From positions 7,735-55,771 of the forward strand of contig JAUJMV010000032.1 of NCBI GenBank assembly GCA_030446685.1: 48,037 nucleotides of DNA, read 5' to 3'. The position numbers and the translations under genes were made by a program. Each line of letters starts with the position of its first letter. Positions within the stretch are counted from its first letter, which is position 1. The notes beneath the pieces were generated by a model. It was given only the letters and a program-made list of their open reading frames with translations, ran no database searches and had not been told where the DNA came from. This DNA comes from Thermomicrobiales bacterium. GTDB taxonomy: Bacteria; Chloroflexota; Chloroflexia; Thermomicrobiales; CADCWN01. Below, in pieces: positions 1-8,238 of this stretch.

Positions 1-2
1 GG

Positions 3-347
3 GCGCGGGCGACCCGCGAGCGGGACTACCGGCCGCGGGGCGGCGATTCCTCGCGCGCCGCGGGGGATCGTTTCCTGGCGCTGCTGGAGGAGCTGGCGCG
101 CGGCGGCGAACGGGGGCCGACCGTGCTGGTGACCCACGGCGGGATCACGGTCGATCTGGCGCGCAACCTCTTCCCGGACGCGTCCCTGCAACGTCTCCGC
201 CCCGGCATCATCGAATCCGGCCCCATGGGCTGCGCGATCACCCACCTGGTCAGGGGCGCCGCCGGGTACGAGCTCAGGGCGCTCGGCGCGGTCGACCACC
301 TGCCCGCCGCCCTCTGGAGCGGGCATGCCCCCGCGGCACGCCCGTAG
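3..347 (+). CDS. Histidine phosphatase family protein, C-terminal part
   Basis: The reading frame is open from the window edge to a TAG at 345-347, so only about 114 C-terminal residues are visible. They contain the segment VTHGGITVDLARNL, which matches the second-histidine motif of the histidine phosphatase (phosphoglycerate mutase-like) superfamily; that His acts with an N-terminal RHG His that lies outside the window. The frame also has an acidic residue pattern typical of the family's last alpha/beta units. The family is functionally broad (sugar phosphates, cobalamin precursors, proteins), so the substrate cannot be given. The gene is followed by a long non-coding stretch and appears to end its transcription unit. 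Confidence 0.75.
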   Translation, partial: ARATRERDYRPRGGDSSRAAGDRFLALLEELARGGERGPTVLVTHGGITVDLARNLFPDASLQRLRPGIIESGPMGCAITHLVRGAAGYELRALGAVDHLPAALWSGHAPAARP

Positions 348-540
348 GCCCCGACCGGCCTTGTTTTCCCGTCCCGACTGCGCCTCTCCAGGCCGGTGGC
401 GCCCGCTTCCGACTGCCCCATAGAGCGGCGGGGGGCGCCTGCCGCACCACCCGCGATGCGCGCGCCACACGCGTAGCCGCCTCGCCAATCAGGTTGAACT
501 GTGGTTGAACCGCTGGGCTTGAGGGCCGGGCACGATCCAT

Positions 541-651
541 CCCCGTCATCCTGAGCCGCGGCGAAGGATCGGTGTCCCTGGCGCCGGTTGCGGTTGTCCG
601 CCATGTCCGCGGCTGGGACGGTGATCCTTCGCTACGCTCAGGATGACGGGG
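541..651. repeat. Large intergenic inverted repeat (GTCATCCTGAG type)
   Basis: The arms at 541-570 and 623-651 are imperfect reverse complements built around CCCCGTCATCCTGAG and GCGAAGGATC, separated by about 52 bases. They could form a long hairpin. Similar GTCATCCTGAG...GAAGGATC palindromes are known as dispersed intergenic repeats in many unrelated bacterial genomes. The surrounding 348-887 stretch has no convincing gene; both strands give only shadow frames. Confidence 0.7.
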
Positions 652-887
652 ACAGTGCGCGGCGCACCGCTCGCGCACATACCAGTTTGGAAGCGCGGCT
701 TGCCCGCTGCCCGACGCCAACCTCGACAAAGACAAAACTCGCAGGTCGGCGCCGGTTGTGAAAGAAACAACAATCCCCCGCGCCCGTAGATCGCGTCAGG
801 GCGCGCCCGGCACCGGGGATCGGGCGCGCCGACGACAGGTCCCGGCCGGCGCGAGGCCGCGCCGCGCCATCGTTGAGAGGGGGGAGC

Positions 888-1337
888 ATGGCCGAGATTC
901 GCGTGTCGGTCGAACGACCGGTCGCCGCACCGGCGGAGCGGGTGTACCGGCTCATCACCGACTATCGGGAGCACCACCCGCGCTTTCTGCCGCCCGCCTT
1001 CTCCGATTTTCAGGTCGAGCGGGGCGGTGTCGGCGCGGGCACGGTGGTGCGGTTCCGGCTGGCGGCCGGCGGGCGGAGCCGGGCCTACCGGCAGCAGGTG
1101 GCGGAGCCGCGGCCCGGCCGGGTGCTGGTCGAATCCGACCTCGATTCCGGCGCCGCGACGACCTTCACGGTGACGCCCATCGGCGAGGGGTGCCGCGTCC
1201 GCGTCGAGACGGCCTGGCAGGGGGCCGGCGGCGTGCGCGGCTTCTTCGAGCGCCTGCTCGCCCCGCGGGTCCTGCGCCCGCTCTACGCCGACGAACTGGC
1301 GCGCCTCGACCGCTACGCCCGCGAGCAGGCGGCGTGA
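888..1337 (+). CDS. SRPBCC family protein (START-like fold)
   Basis: A 149-residue protein. The N-terminal VSVERPVAAPAERVYRLITD is the classic first strand and helix of polyketide-cyclase/START-like SRPBCC proteins, which bind hydrophobic ligands in a helix-grip cavity. The order strand, helix pair, antiparallel sheet, long C-terminal helix fits the family, and the length is typical. The ATG at 888 is chosen because a purine-rich GAGAGGGGGGAG lies just before it; the in-frame TTG at 873 has no such site. The ligand is not predictable. It stands alone, convergent with the ABC permease gene, with a hairpin terminator between them. Confidence 0.75.
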   Translation: MAEIRVSVERPVAAPAERVYRLITDYREHHPRFLPPAFSDFQVERGGVGAGTVVRFRLAAGGRSRAYRQQVAEPRPGRVLVESDLDSGAATTFTVTPIGEGCRVRVETAWQGAGGVRGFFERLLAPRVLRPLYADELARLDRYAREQAA

Positions 1338-1354
1338 CGACGAGCGTGGGGAAC

Positions 1355-1389
1355 GCGAGGCCGCCGGGGGACACCCCCGGCGGCCTCGC
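1355..1389. terminator. Bidirectional hairpin terminator
   Basis: A perfect 16-bp GC-rich stem (1355-1370 with 1374-1389) closes on a 3-nt ACA loop. It lies between the convergent SRPBCC and ABC permease genes. No U-tract follows, so its action as an intrinsic terminator is inferred from position and symmetry. Confidence 0.75.
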
Positions 1390-1421
1390 TGCGTCCTGCC
1401 TTCGGTCCGTGGCCTTCCCGT

Positions 1422-3479
1422 CTAGCCCTTGACCGAGCCGGCGGTCAAGCCCTCAACCATGAACCGTTGCGCGAACATGTAGAGGATCGTCACCGGGATC
1501 GCCGTCATGATCGCGGCGGCGGACAACTGCCCGAAGGGGAAGATGTCGCCGATGATGATCGTGGAGAGGCCGACCGGCAGCGTCCGCAAGTTTTCCGAGT
1601 TGATCATGATGTTGGCGATGACGAACTCGTTGAACGCCCCGGTGATCGCGAAGAGGCCGACGGTCATCAGTGCCGGCAGCGTCAGTGGCAGGATGATCCG
1701 GAAGAAGGCCTGGAAGTGATTGGCGCCGTCGATCATCGCCGCCTCCTCCAACTCCTCCGGGATCGAGCGGTAGTAACCCATCAGCAGCCAGCAGGCGAAG
1801 GGGAGGCCGAAGCTCGGGTAGGCGATCATCAGCGCGCTGAGCTTGTTGATCTGCCCCAGCGAGGTGAAGATCCGGTAGAGCGGGATGACGACCATGATCG
1901 AGGGCATCAGGTAGACGAAGAGGATCATCGTCGACATGAAGCCCGCCCCGCGCCACTTCAGCCGCGTCAGCGCGTAGGCGCCGAGCGCGCCGATCAGCAC
2001 CGACAGGACGCAACTGACGATCGCCACCTGCAGGCTGTTCAGGAACCACCGCGGGAAGAGCGTCTGGGTCAGCATGTGGTTGAAGTGCTCGAGCGTGAAG
2101 GGCTGCGGCCAGAAGATCGAGCGGCCGGTGCGCACCTGCGCTTCCTGCTTGAAGGCGGTGATGATCATGAAGTAGAAGGGGTAGAGCTCGAAGATGACGA
2201 GGGCGCCGAGCGCCACGCTGGCGCCGATGCCGCCGATCCACTTCGTCACGCGCCGCAGCGGACCCTCGCGCCGCGCCTGGCCCGCGGTGATCGAGCGCGT
2301 CAGCATGCCGCCGAGCGCGCTGAAGAGGCGCTCGATCCCGTCGATGACGTAACGCAGGGCGAGGATCGCCAGCGGGGCCAGCAGCATGGCGACGAGCGTG
2401 ATGTGCAGGCCGGCGAAGGCGCGCAGCAGCAGGCCGATGGCGGCCAGCGCGAACGGCCAGATCAGCGACCAGTGGATCCGCTCGGCGAACTGCGCCAGGC
2501 GCCCGTCGTCCCCGCCGCTGCTCCGGTTCGCCTCGCCGCGCATGTAGCGGCCGAGGATCAGGATCATCACGATCAGCACCGGCACCAGCGCCATCGTCAC
2601 CGCGATCCCCAGGCTCGGGCGGTTCTGCCCGAACGCCAGCTCGTAGGCCAGGATCGAGAAGATGCGCGTCGCGCCGCCCGGCCCGCCGCCGGTGATCAGG
2701 TAGATCAGGCCGAAGGCGTTGAGGGTGAAGATCAGCGACAGCAGGCAGGCGACGATCGTGACGTAGCGCAGGCCGGGCAGGGTGATGTTGAGGAACCGCT
2801 GCCAGCCATTGGCGCCGTCGACCGCCGCCGCGTCGTAGAGAGTCGCGTCGATCGACTTCAGCCCGGCCAGCAGGATGATCGTGAAGAAGGGGATGCCCTT
2901 CCAGACGTTCACCACGATCATCGCTGGCAGAGCCAGGTTGTAGTTGCCGAGCCAGTCGATCGCCTGGCCCGGCTGCAGCAGCCCCAGCGCCTGGGCGGTC
3001 TGGTTGAGCCCGCCGTAAGTGGTGTTATAGAGGCCGCGCCAGATCAGCGCCGCCACCACCTCCGGGATGATCCACGGCAGGAGGACCAGGGCGGTGAGGA
3101 CGGCGCGGAAGCGCTTCAGCCGGTGCAGCAGCAGCGCCGCGCTGAGCCCGACCCAGTACTTGATGAAGACCGAGATGACCGCGAACTGCACCGTGTGCAA
3201 CACCGCTTCGCGGAACGAGGAATCGGCCCAGAGGCGCTGGTAGTTCCCCAGCCCGACGAAGCCCATGTTCCGCACGCCGAGCACGTTGTAGAAGCTCAGG
3301 CGCAGCGCGTAGAAGAGCGGGTAACCGATCAGCCCGAAGAGGAGCAGCACCAGCGGCAGGATGAAGAGGTAGGCGGCGGGCCAGTCCCGCCCCAGGATAC
3401 GCTTCGTGCGCCCGCCGAGTGTCAGCGGTCGTCGGCCGGCGGCCGTGCCTGGCGCACCTCGCGCGGACTGAATGGCCAT
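1422..3479 (-). CDS. Fused carbohydrate ABC transporter permease (MalF-like plus MalG-like)
   Basis: A 685-residue membrane protein holding two complete permease domains of the CUT1 sugar-importer type. The N-terminal half (about 30-310) is MalF/UgpA-like with an EAA loop around YDAAAVDGANGWQRFLNITLP; the C-terminal half (about 410-680) is MalG/UgpE-like with EELEEAAMIDGANHFQAFF. A linker of roughly 100 residues with extra hydrophobic helices joins them, and no stop or frameshift is seen between. Start is the ATG at 3479, preceded by AAGGAGGA on the minus strand. The solute-binding gene lies 107 bp upstream in the same direction. No ATPase gene is nearby, so a shared MsmX/UgpC-type ATPase elsewhere is inferred. 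The sugar is unknown. Confidence 0.85.
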   Translation of the reverse strand: MAIQSARGAPGTAAGRRPLTLGGRTKRILGRDWPAAYLFILPLVLLLFGLIGYPLFYALRLSFYNVLGVRNMGFVGLGNYQRLWADSSFREAVLHTVQFAVISVFIKYWVGLSAALLLHRLKRFRAVLTALVLLPWIIPEVVAALIWRGLYNTTYGGLNQTAQALGLLQPGQAIDWLGNYNLALPAMIVVNVWKGIPFFTIILLAGLKSIDATLYDAAAVDGANGWQRFLNITLPGLRYVTIVACLLSLIFTLNAFGLIYLITGGGPGGATRIFSILAYELAFGQNRPSLGIAVTMALVPVLIVMILILGRYMRGEANRSSGGDDGRLAQFAERIHWSLIWPFALAAIGLLLRAFAGLHITLVAMLLAPLAILALRYVIDGIERLFSALGGMLTRSITAGQARREGPLRRVTKWIGGIGASVALGALVIFELYPFYFMIITAFKQEAQVRTGRSIFWPQPFTLEHFNHMLTQTLFPRWFLNSLQVAIVSCVLSVLIGALGAYALTRLKWRGAGFMSTMILFVYLMPSIMVVIPLYRIFTSLGQINKLSALMIAYPSFGLPFACWLLMGYYRSIPEELEEAAMIDGANHFQAFFRIILPLTLPALMTVGLFAITGAFNEFVIANIMINSENLRTLPVGLSTIIIGDIFPFGQLSAAAIMTAIPVTILYMFAQRFMVEGLTAGSVKG

Positions 3480-3586
3480 CCGATCCTCCTTGCCTGACGA
3501 ATACAGGCTGGTCGGCTGGCCGGCCGGCGGACGGAAGGCGACCGCGCCGCCCCCCATCCGCCTTGCCGATCAGCCGACCAGTTGAC

Positions 3587-5213
3587 TTACGCGCCCTTGC
3601 GCCCGAAGTCCTTGTAGACCTGGACCCACTTGTTGTGGTAGTTCTTGACCACCTCGGGGACCGGCTTGCCCTGCAGGATCTCGGCCATCATGTCGGTGTG
3701 ATCGTTGCTGGCGTCGATCGAGTCGACCAGCCGGATTGGGCGGGCCGGGCCAGCGGAGGCCGGTGAATTGGGCCTGGGCACTCGTCGCCGCATTGGCGAA
3801 GGCGATCTGGGCGGCGGTCCGCGCGACGGGGTTCCCCTGGATGATCGGATTGTCCTTGCCGCTGGCGTAGGCGGGCAGCGCGTAGCCGAGGAGATCTGCC
3901 AGATCCGCTCCTGGACCGGCAGCGTCTGCATGTGCCGGACCAGGTCGGCGACCGCCTCCCGGTTCTTGCTCCCCTTGAGCAAGTACCAGCGGTTGCCGCT
4001 GAACATGTCGAGGCGCGCGCCGTCGCTGATCCGCTTCGGGTACGCGACGTAGGCGATGTTATTGGCGAACGGCACCTTGTCCAACTGCGCCTTGGCGTAC
4101 ATCGTCCCGGCGTTCTGGGTGATCGCGATGGTGCCGGCCAGGAAGGCCTCGTTGTTGCTCGGGTCGGTCCAGGCGAGGATCCCCGGCGGCAGCATCTTGG
4201 CCCACTTCGGGTCGGTGAAGGTCTCCTTGAGCCATTCGAGGCCCTTGATGCTCTCGGGAATTGAAGCGGACGAACTGCCCGGTCTCGTCCTGGAGGACGC
4301 TGCCGTAGCGGTAGAGGACATTCTTGACGAGGCCGCCGCCATCGCCCCGGTTGACGGTCGACCCCCAGCCCCACATCCGCTGGTCGGGGTTGGACACCTT
4401 CAGCGCCGCCTCGCGCATCTTGTCGAAGGTCTCGGTCTCCGCCTCGACGTCGAGGCCGTTCGCCTGGAAGACGTCGCGGCGGACCCAGTTGCCGTCAACG
4501 CGGGTGTGGAAGGGGTCGCCCACCACTCTTCCTTGTTGCTGCCCTCGCCCTGGAAGTACAGCGCGTCCTTGAAGCCGAACGTCGCCTGGCCGTACAGCTC
4601 CTGCATCTGGTTGGTCAGTTCGGTCATCGGCTCGGAGGCCGTTGAACTGGTAGTCCCGCGCCGAGACGTTGTGCATCAGCACGTCCGGCGCATTGCCCGA
4701 CTGGACCTGCGCGATCAGCTTGGTCTTGAGGTCGCCGCCGCCCTGGAAGCCGGCGACCGGCGTGATCTCGAACTGCCAGCCGTTGGTCTTGCAGAACTCC
4801 GCCATCTCGGCGTTCACGAAGGCGTTGTGGTCGGGGTGGAAGTCGTTGTTGAGCAGGATCTGCAGCTTGCCATTGACCTTGGCGTTCGACTTCGTGCGGG
4901 CGATGCCCGCGGCTGCTGTCGCCGTCGGCGGCACCGGGGTCGGCGCCGCCGCCCCGGTCGCTGTCGTCGCCCCACTGGCCGCCGTCGTCGCGGCGGGCGC
5001 GCGGCGCCGCCGGTGGTCGCGGCGGGGCCGCGCGGGCCGGTCGGCGCCGTCGCGGCCGGCGCGGCGTCGCCGCTACAGGCGGCCAGGACCGGCAGCGCCG
5101 CCAGCCCGGCGCCCAGCACGCCGATCCGGCGCATGAACTGGCGGCGGCTCAGCCGTGTGCCGGCGGGGTGTCGTGGGCCGTCGGGAGGGTCTGTTCCTGG
5201 TCGCGTTCGCGCA
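3587..5213 (-). pseudogene. Extracellular sugar-binding lipoprotein of CUT1 ABC importer (frameshifted as given)
   Basis: Read across three frames, this encodes a family-1 extracellular solute-binding protein of about 540 residues. The N-terminus has SRRQFMRR followed by a hydrophobic stretch and the lipobox LAAC, so it looks like a Tat-type lipoprotein signal. Recognisable body segments include VNGKLQILLNNDF, GNAPDVLMHNVSARDYQFNG, PGILAWTDPSNNEAFLAGT and VPEVVKNYHNKWVQVYKD at the C-terminus. The ATG at 5213 is supported by AGGAGGAG seven bases upstream. At least six compensated frame changes occur (near 5150, 4645, 4520, 4265, 3890 and 3740), so consensus error is likelier than decay. It would capture sugar for the permease encoded just downstream. 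Confidence 0.75.
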
Positions 5214-5477
5214 TTGTCCACTCCTCCTGTACAACTGCTCCCCCAGCATGGGAAAATGACTCGCGCCGCGGATGGCCGGGTGCGAGCCGGCTCCGATGAC
5301 ACCGGGAGGGGTGCTAGCCCACCATGATCCGCCTGCTCCTCGATCGATCCCGGCGGTCGCTGGCACCGCCGGATGAAGGGTGAAGGGCCGCGTAGGACTC
5401 GGCGTCGCCGGGCCGGTGTTGCGGCCCGAGACCGTCGTGGTGCGATCGCAGCGGGATGAACGGTGACGAACGAGCAT

Positions 5478-5489
5478 GATAGGGCTATC
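5478..5489. promoter_or_regulatory. Candidate operator palindrome in the sugar operon leader
   Basis: GATAGGGCTATC has perfect 5-bp arms around a 2-bp centre and lies about 30 bases downstream of the -10 box of the sugar-importer promoter. The position suits a repressor site for sugar control, but no regulator gene is adjacent, so this is inference. Confidence 0.4.
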
Positions 5490-5517
5490 GTATTGTCGGC
5501 GCCGAGAACGTGCCATA

Positions 5518-5547
5518 ACTATACCCATTGTGCCAATCCGCTGTCAA
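5518..5547 (-). promoter_or_regulatory. Sigma-70-type promoter for the sugar ABC operon
   Basis: On the minus strand TTGACA (5542-5547) is followed after 18 bases by TATAGT (5518-5523), a near-consensus -35/-10 pair in otherwise GC-rich DNA. It faces the solute-binding gene, leaving a leader of about 300 nt. Confidence 0.8.
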
Positions 5548-5690
5548 GTTGTATCCTCGGCACAACGGCGCGGCCGACGCGGCGAGCGTAAGCCGGGCGC
5601 GCCGGGCGTGTGGGGCTGATCGCGCCTGGGAGGTCCGAGCGGGCGGCGTCCGTGCATGGTGACGACGAGTTGGGCTGCAAGGGGGCGCCG

Positions 5691-5993
5691 GTGCCACGCT
5701 ACGATTTCGAGTGCCGCGGCTGCGCGGAGCGGTCGACGTCGAGCGCCCGGTCGCCGCGGCCGCCGCCCCCTGCCCCTGCCGCTTCTGCGGCGCGCCCGCC
5801 CCGGCGGCTCTACACCGCCCCGAAGCTCCTCTTCAAGCCCGACCCCAACGATGTCCGACCGGGCTGGCATTCGCACGGCGCCTACGGCCACGCCCACCCG
5901 CGGGGGCGCGGCGCCCCGGCCACGACCGTCCGCCGCGCTGGGGTGGCCCGGCCGAGTGACCGGCCGAGGGCGGGCGGCGTGGGAACCGCCTGA
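5691..5993 (+). pseudogene. FmdB-type zinc ribbon protein (frameshifted as given)
   Basis: The GTG at 5691 follows AAGGGGG. The first frame reads VPRYDFECRGC, the usual opening of the small FmdB/CxxC-type zinc ribbon family; the second cysteine pair (PCRFCG) lies in the next frame; the first frame then resumes as RRLYTAPKLLFKPDPNDVRPGW. Two compensating indels thus separate the two halves of the zinc site. With the frame repaired, the protein would be about 90-100 residues with a His/Gly-rich tail. FmdB proteins have no firmly established function. The exact 3' end is uncertain (5959 or 5993, depending on frame). Confidence 0.6.
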
Positions 5994-6745
5994 GCCGGCG
6001 GCGCGGCGGGGCGGCCGTTACGCGCCCCAGGCGATCCCCCGGGGCGGCAACCGGCAGCGTTGTTCGGGTAGCGGTTCGGCACCTGATGGGCAAGCGAAAG
6101 CCCCGGCGACCGTTGGGGCCGGGGCTGGATAGCAACGGGGCGACACTGGCAGGCCATACAGGGGGTGGTCGGGGGAGGAAAGAGGATGATATCACCGGAG
6201 GTTGGTCGTACCGGAGGTAATCCGGAGGGACCGGCCGGTGTCGCGCGAGCTATTCGCTTGGTAAAGGTCGTCCCACTGGTACTACGCACCACGACGACTC
6301 CTCGTTTCACCACCGCAATTCCTGTGCCGCGAACCTTACAAATGTCTCCCAGGGACACGTTTGGGGGCGGCCCAGTGCTGACACTCCTGTTGCCGATTCC
6401 TCATGGCACAGCGGCCGTGCGACCCGGCCAAACGTGATCGCGCGTCTCGCGGTTTTGGCCGGGCAACGCCTTGCGGCGCACTCCTGGCGCGGCTCGACCC
6501 GCCGATGCTGTGTCGCTTCCGTTCGCCGGGCGTGGATCGGGGGGATGGCGGGGGTTACAGGCGTGGAATCGGCGCTGATCCCGACGCCTGCCCCCTTGCC
6601 CCTAGCATAGAACGATGATCGCCCCCTGATAATGAGGAAAAATACCCGCGGGGCGGGGTGGAAATCGCCCCGTCGCGCGCGGCAAGCGCCGGCGGGCGAT
6701 CTGCTCGCGACGTTTTGCTACCCCTTTGCAATTAGAGGCAAGAAC
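5994..6745. other. Non-coding stretch without recognised genes
   Basis: About 750 bases between the zinc ribbon gene and the tRNA cluster. Both strands carry only short frames with poor codon use. The part around 6180-6350 is visibly less GC-rich than the rest of the window. I did not recognise tmRNA, RNase P, SRP or 6S RNA landmarks. Confidence 0.5.
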
Positions 6746-6748
6746 AGC

Positions 6749-6769
6749 GCCACCCCACCTGGGGGGTGC
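6749..6769 (-). terminator. Hairpin after the tRNA cluster
   Basis: CACCCC and GGGGTG arms form a short GC hairpin immediately downstream of tRNA-Phe on the minus strand, followed by a TGTTCTT stretch. It would end the tRNA transcript. Confidence 0.5.
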
Positions 6770-6801
6770 TCTCGTTCTCGGTGTACTGGCTTGCTAACTG
6801 G

Positions 6802-6877
6802 TGGTGCCAAGGGCCGGAATCGAACCGGCGACACCGTGATTTTCAGTCACGTGCTCTACCGACTGAGCTACCTTGGC
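6802..6877 (-). tRNA. tRNA-Phe (GAA)
   Basis: A full cloverleaf on the minus strand: acceptor GCCAAGG pairing with CCTTGGC, D-arm AGCTCAGTCGGTAGAGC, anticodon stem GTGA/TCAC around CTGAAAA (anticodon GAA), T-arm GGTTCGATTCC. Discriminator A at 6805, and the CCA end is encoded (6802-6804). Confidence 0.97.
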
Positions 6878-6895
6878 AGGCTGCGGGGCGTGCCG

Positions 6896-6970
<75 letters not shown>

Positions 6971-7007
6971 GCGGGCGGCGGGACGCGCTCGCCAGCGCCG
7001 CTGTTCC

Positions 7008-7096
7008 TGGTGCCGAGGAAGGGACTTGAACCCTTACGACCTAAATCGGTCACTAGGCCCTCAACCTAGCGCGTCTGCCTATTCCGCCACCTCGGC
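7008..7096 (-). tRNA. tRNA-Leu (GAG)
   Basis: Minus-strand class II tRNA with acceptor GCCGAGG/CCTCGGC, anticodon stem CTAGG/CCTAG around TTGAGGG (anticodon GAG), a long variable arm and T-arm GGGTTCAAGTCCC. The CCA end is encoded (7008-7010). First gene of the cluster Leu-Val-Phe. Confidence 0.97.
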
Positions 7097-7314
7097 AGGT
7101 GGGCACGTTCGGAAAGTATAGGGCGCACGCGGGGCCTTGTCAAGAATCCGCTTCAGGCGCCGGGAATGCTGCCGGGGCGTGCCGCCGACGCGCCCCGGAC
7201 GCGCTGGCCGAGGCCCGATAGCCCTCTCGTGCCGGGCAGGATCCCCCTGCCGGCGGCGAACCGGCGCCACCCTCTCGGGTCTACATAATAGTGGCAGGTG
7301 TCGTTACTTCGTCC

Positions 7315-8034
7315 TCAGTCCTCAGCCCTCTCGATGGCGACGAGTTCGACGCGGGCGTCGCGCAGGGTCGTCCAGGCGCCGGTGGCGGGCGCCTCCGCCG
7401 GGTCGCGCAATTGGGCCAGGGCGGTGCCGAGGCCGAGGTCGAGCACCAGGCGCAGGGTCAGTTGCGGCGCGTCAATGACGTGGCGCACGACCCGCCGCCG
7501 CTCGCCGCCGACCTCCTCCCAGGTGGTGACCGGGCCGGTGTAGCGCCACGCGGTGCGGTGGTGGTCGAGGACGCGCCCGGCGGCAACTGGGGGGGCATCC
7601 ATGTCGGCGCGGGCGCTGGTCGGGGTCAGGCGGCGCTCGCGGGCGGGGTTGGGGGCGAGCGTCGGGTGGAAGAACTCGACCGCGAGGCGGCAGGGCCGGC
7701 CGAAGAAGCCGGGGGGGCAGAGGTGGTCGGGGTCGAAGACGGCGATCTCGCCCGCCGGCTCGCCCCCCGCGTCGGCGAGGCGCACGCGCAGCCACTCCCA
7801 GTAGCCGCCGCCCGGCACGTCCTCGCGCCGGAAGCGGTCCGGCGTCCCGGCGAGCGTGACGCGCGGCAGATCGGCGGGCAGGACCACGCGCCCCTCCTCT
7901 ACGCGCAGAATTGCTTCGCTGGGCCACGAGGCCCCGAGCGAACGTATCGCCGTCCGCTCGTTGCGCTGGCGGACCCGCGATCGGTCGGGCGCGTCCCCGG
8001 CGGTGCGGCGCAGAACCCGTGCCAGGGCGACCAA
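7315..8034 (-). CDS. Hypothetical protein
   Basis: A 239-residue frame with normal codon use and a plausible soluble composition. It has aromatic-rich segments such as GGGYWEWLRVRLADAGGE and RPCRLAVEFFHPTLAP and no membrane segment, signal peptide or recognised motif. I could not assign a family. It is divergent from xseA across about 200 bp. The start at 8034 is uncertain because no clear ribosome binding site precedes it; the gene could start a little further in. The opposite strand is also open here, but that frame is the in-phase upstream extension of xseA and lacks protein-like composition. Confidence 0.55.
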   Translation of the reverse strand: MVALARVLRRTAGDAPDRSRVRQRNERTAIRSLGASWPSEAILRVEEGRVVLPADLPRVTLAGTPDRFRREDVPGGGYWEWLRVRLADAGGEPAGEIAVFDPDHLCPPGFFGRPCRLAVEFFHPTLAPNPARERRLTPTSARADMDAPPVAAGRVLDHHRTAWRYTGPVTTWEEVGGERRRVVRHVIDAPQLTLRLVLDLGLGTALAQLRDPAEAPATGAWTTLRDARVELVAIERAED

Positions 8035-8238
8035 GCGCGCCCGGTCGCGTCGCGGGATGCGGGTGCGCCCGCCGGCGAACTGCCGCCGGATGGAGCACGC
8101 CTCCAGCCCGCCTCCGGGAGTCGCCGTTGCGTACGTGCGCCGGAAAGGATACAGTTAGGGCAATCGCCGGGCCGCCGCGAGCGGCCACGCCGCGAGTGTC
8201 CGGGGCGCGACGCCATCCACACCACCCTGGGGGCGGGC

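Noticed and set aside
1467..3497. Open frame of 676 codons on the plus strand opposite the ABC permease gene
   Set aside because: Asp/Arg/Gln-rich shadow of a high-GC gene; the minus strand shows clear permease domains with EAA loops.
6165..6437. Possible 90-residue gene in the region before the tRNA cluster
   Set aside because: Codon use is unlike neighbouring genes, there is no recognisable domain, and no good ribosome binding site.
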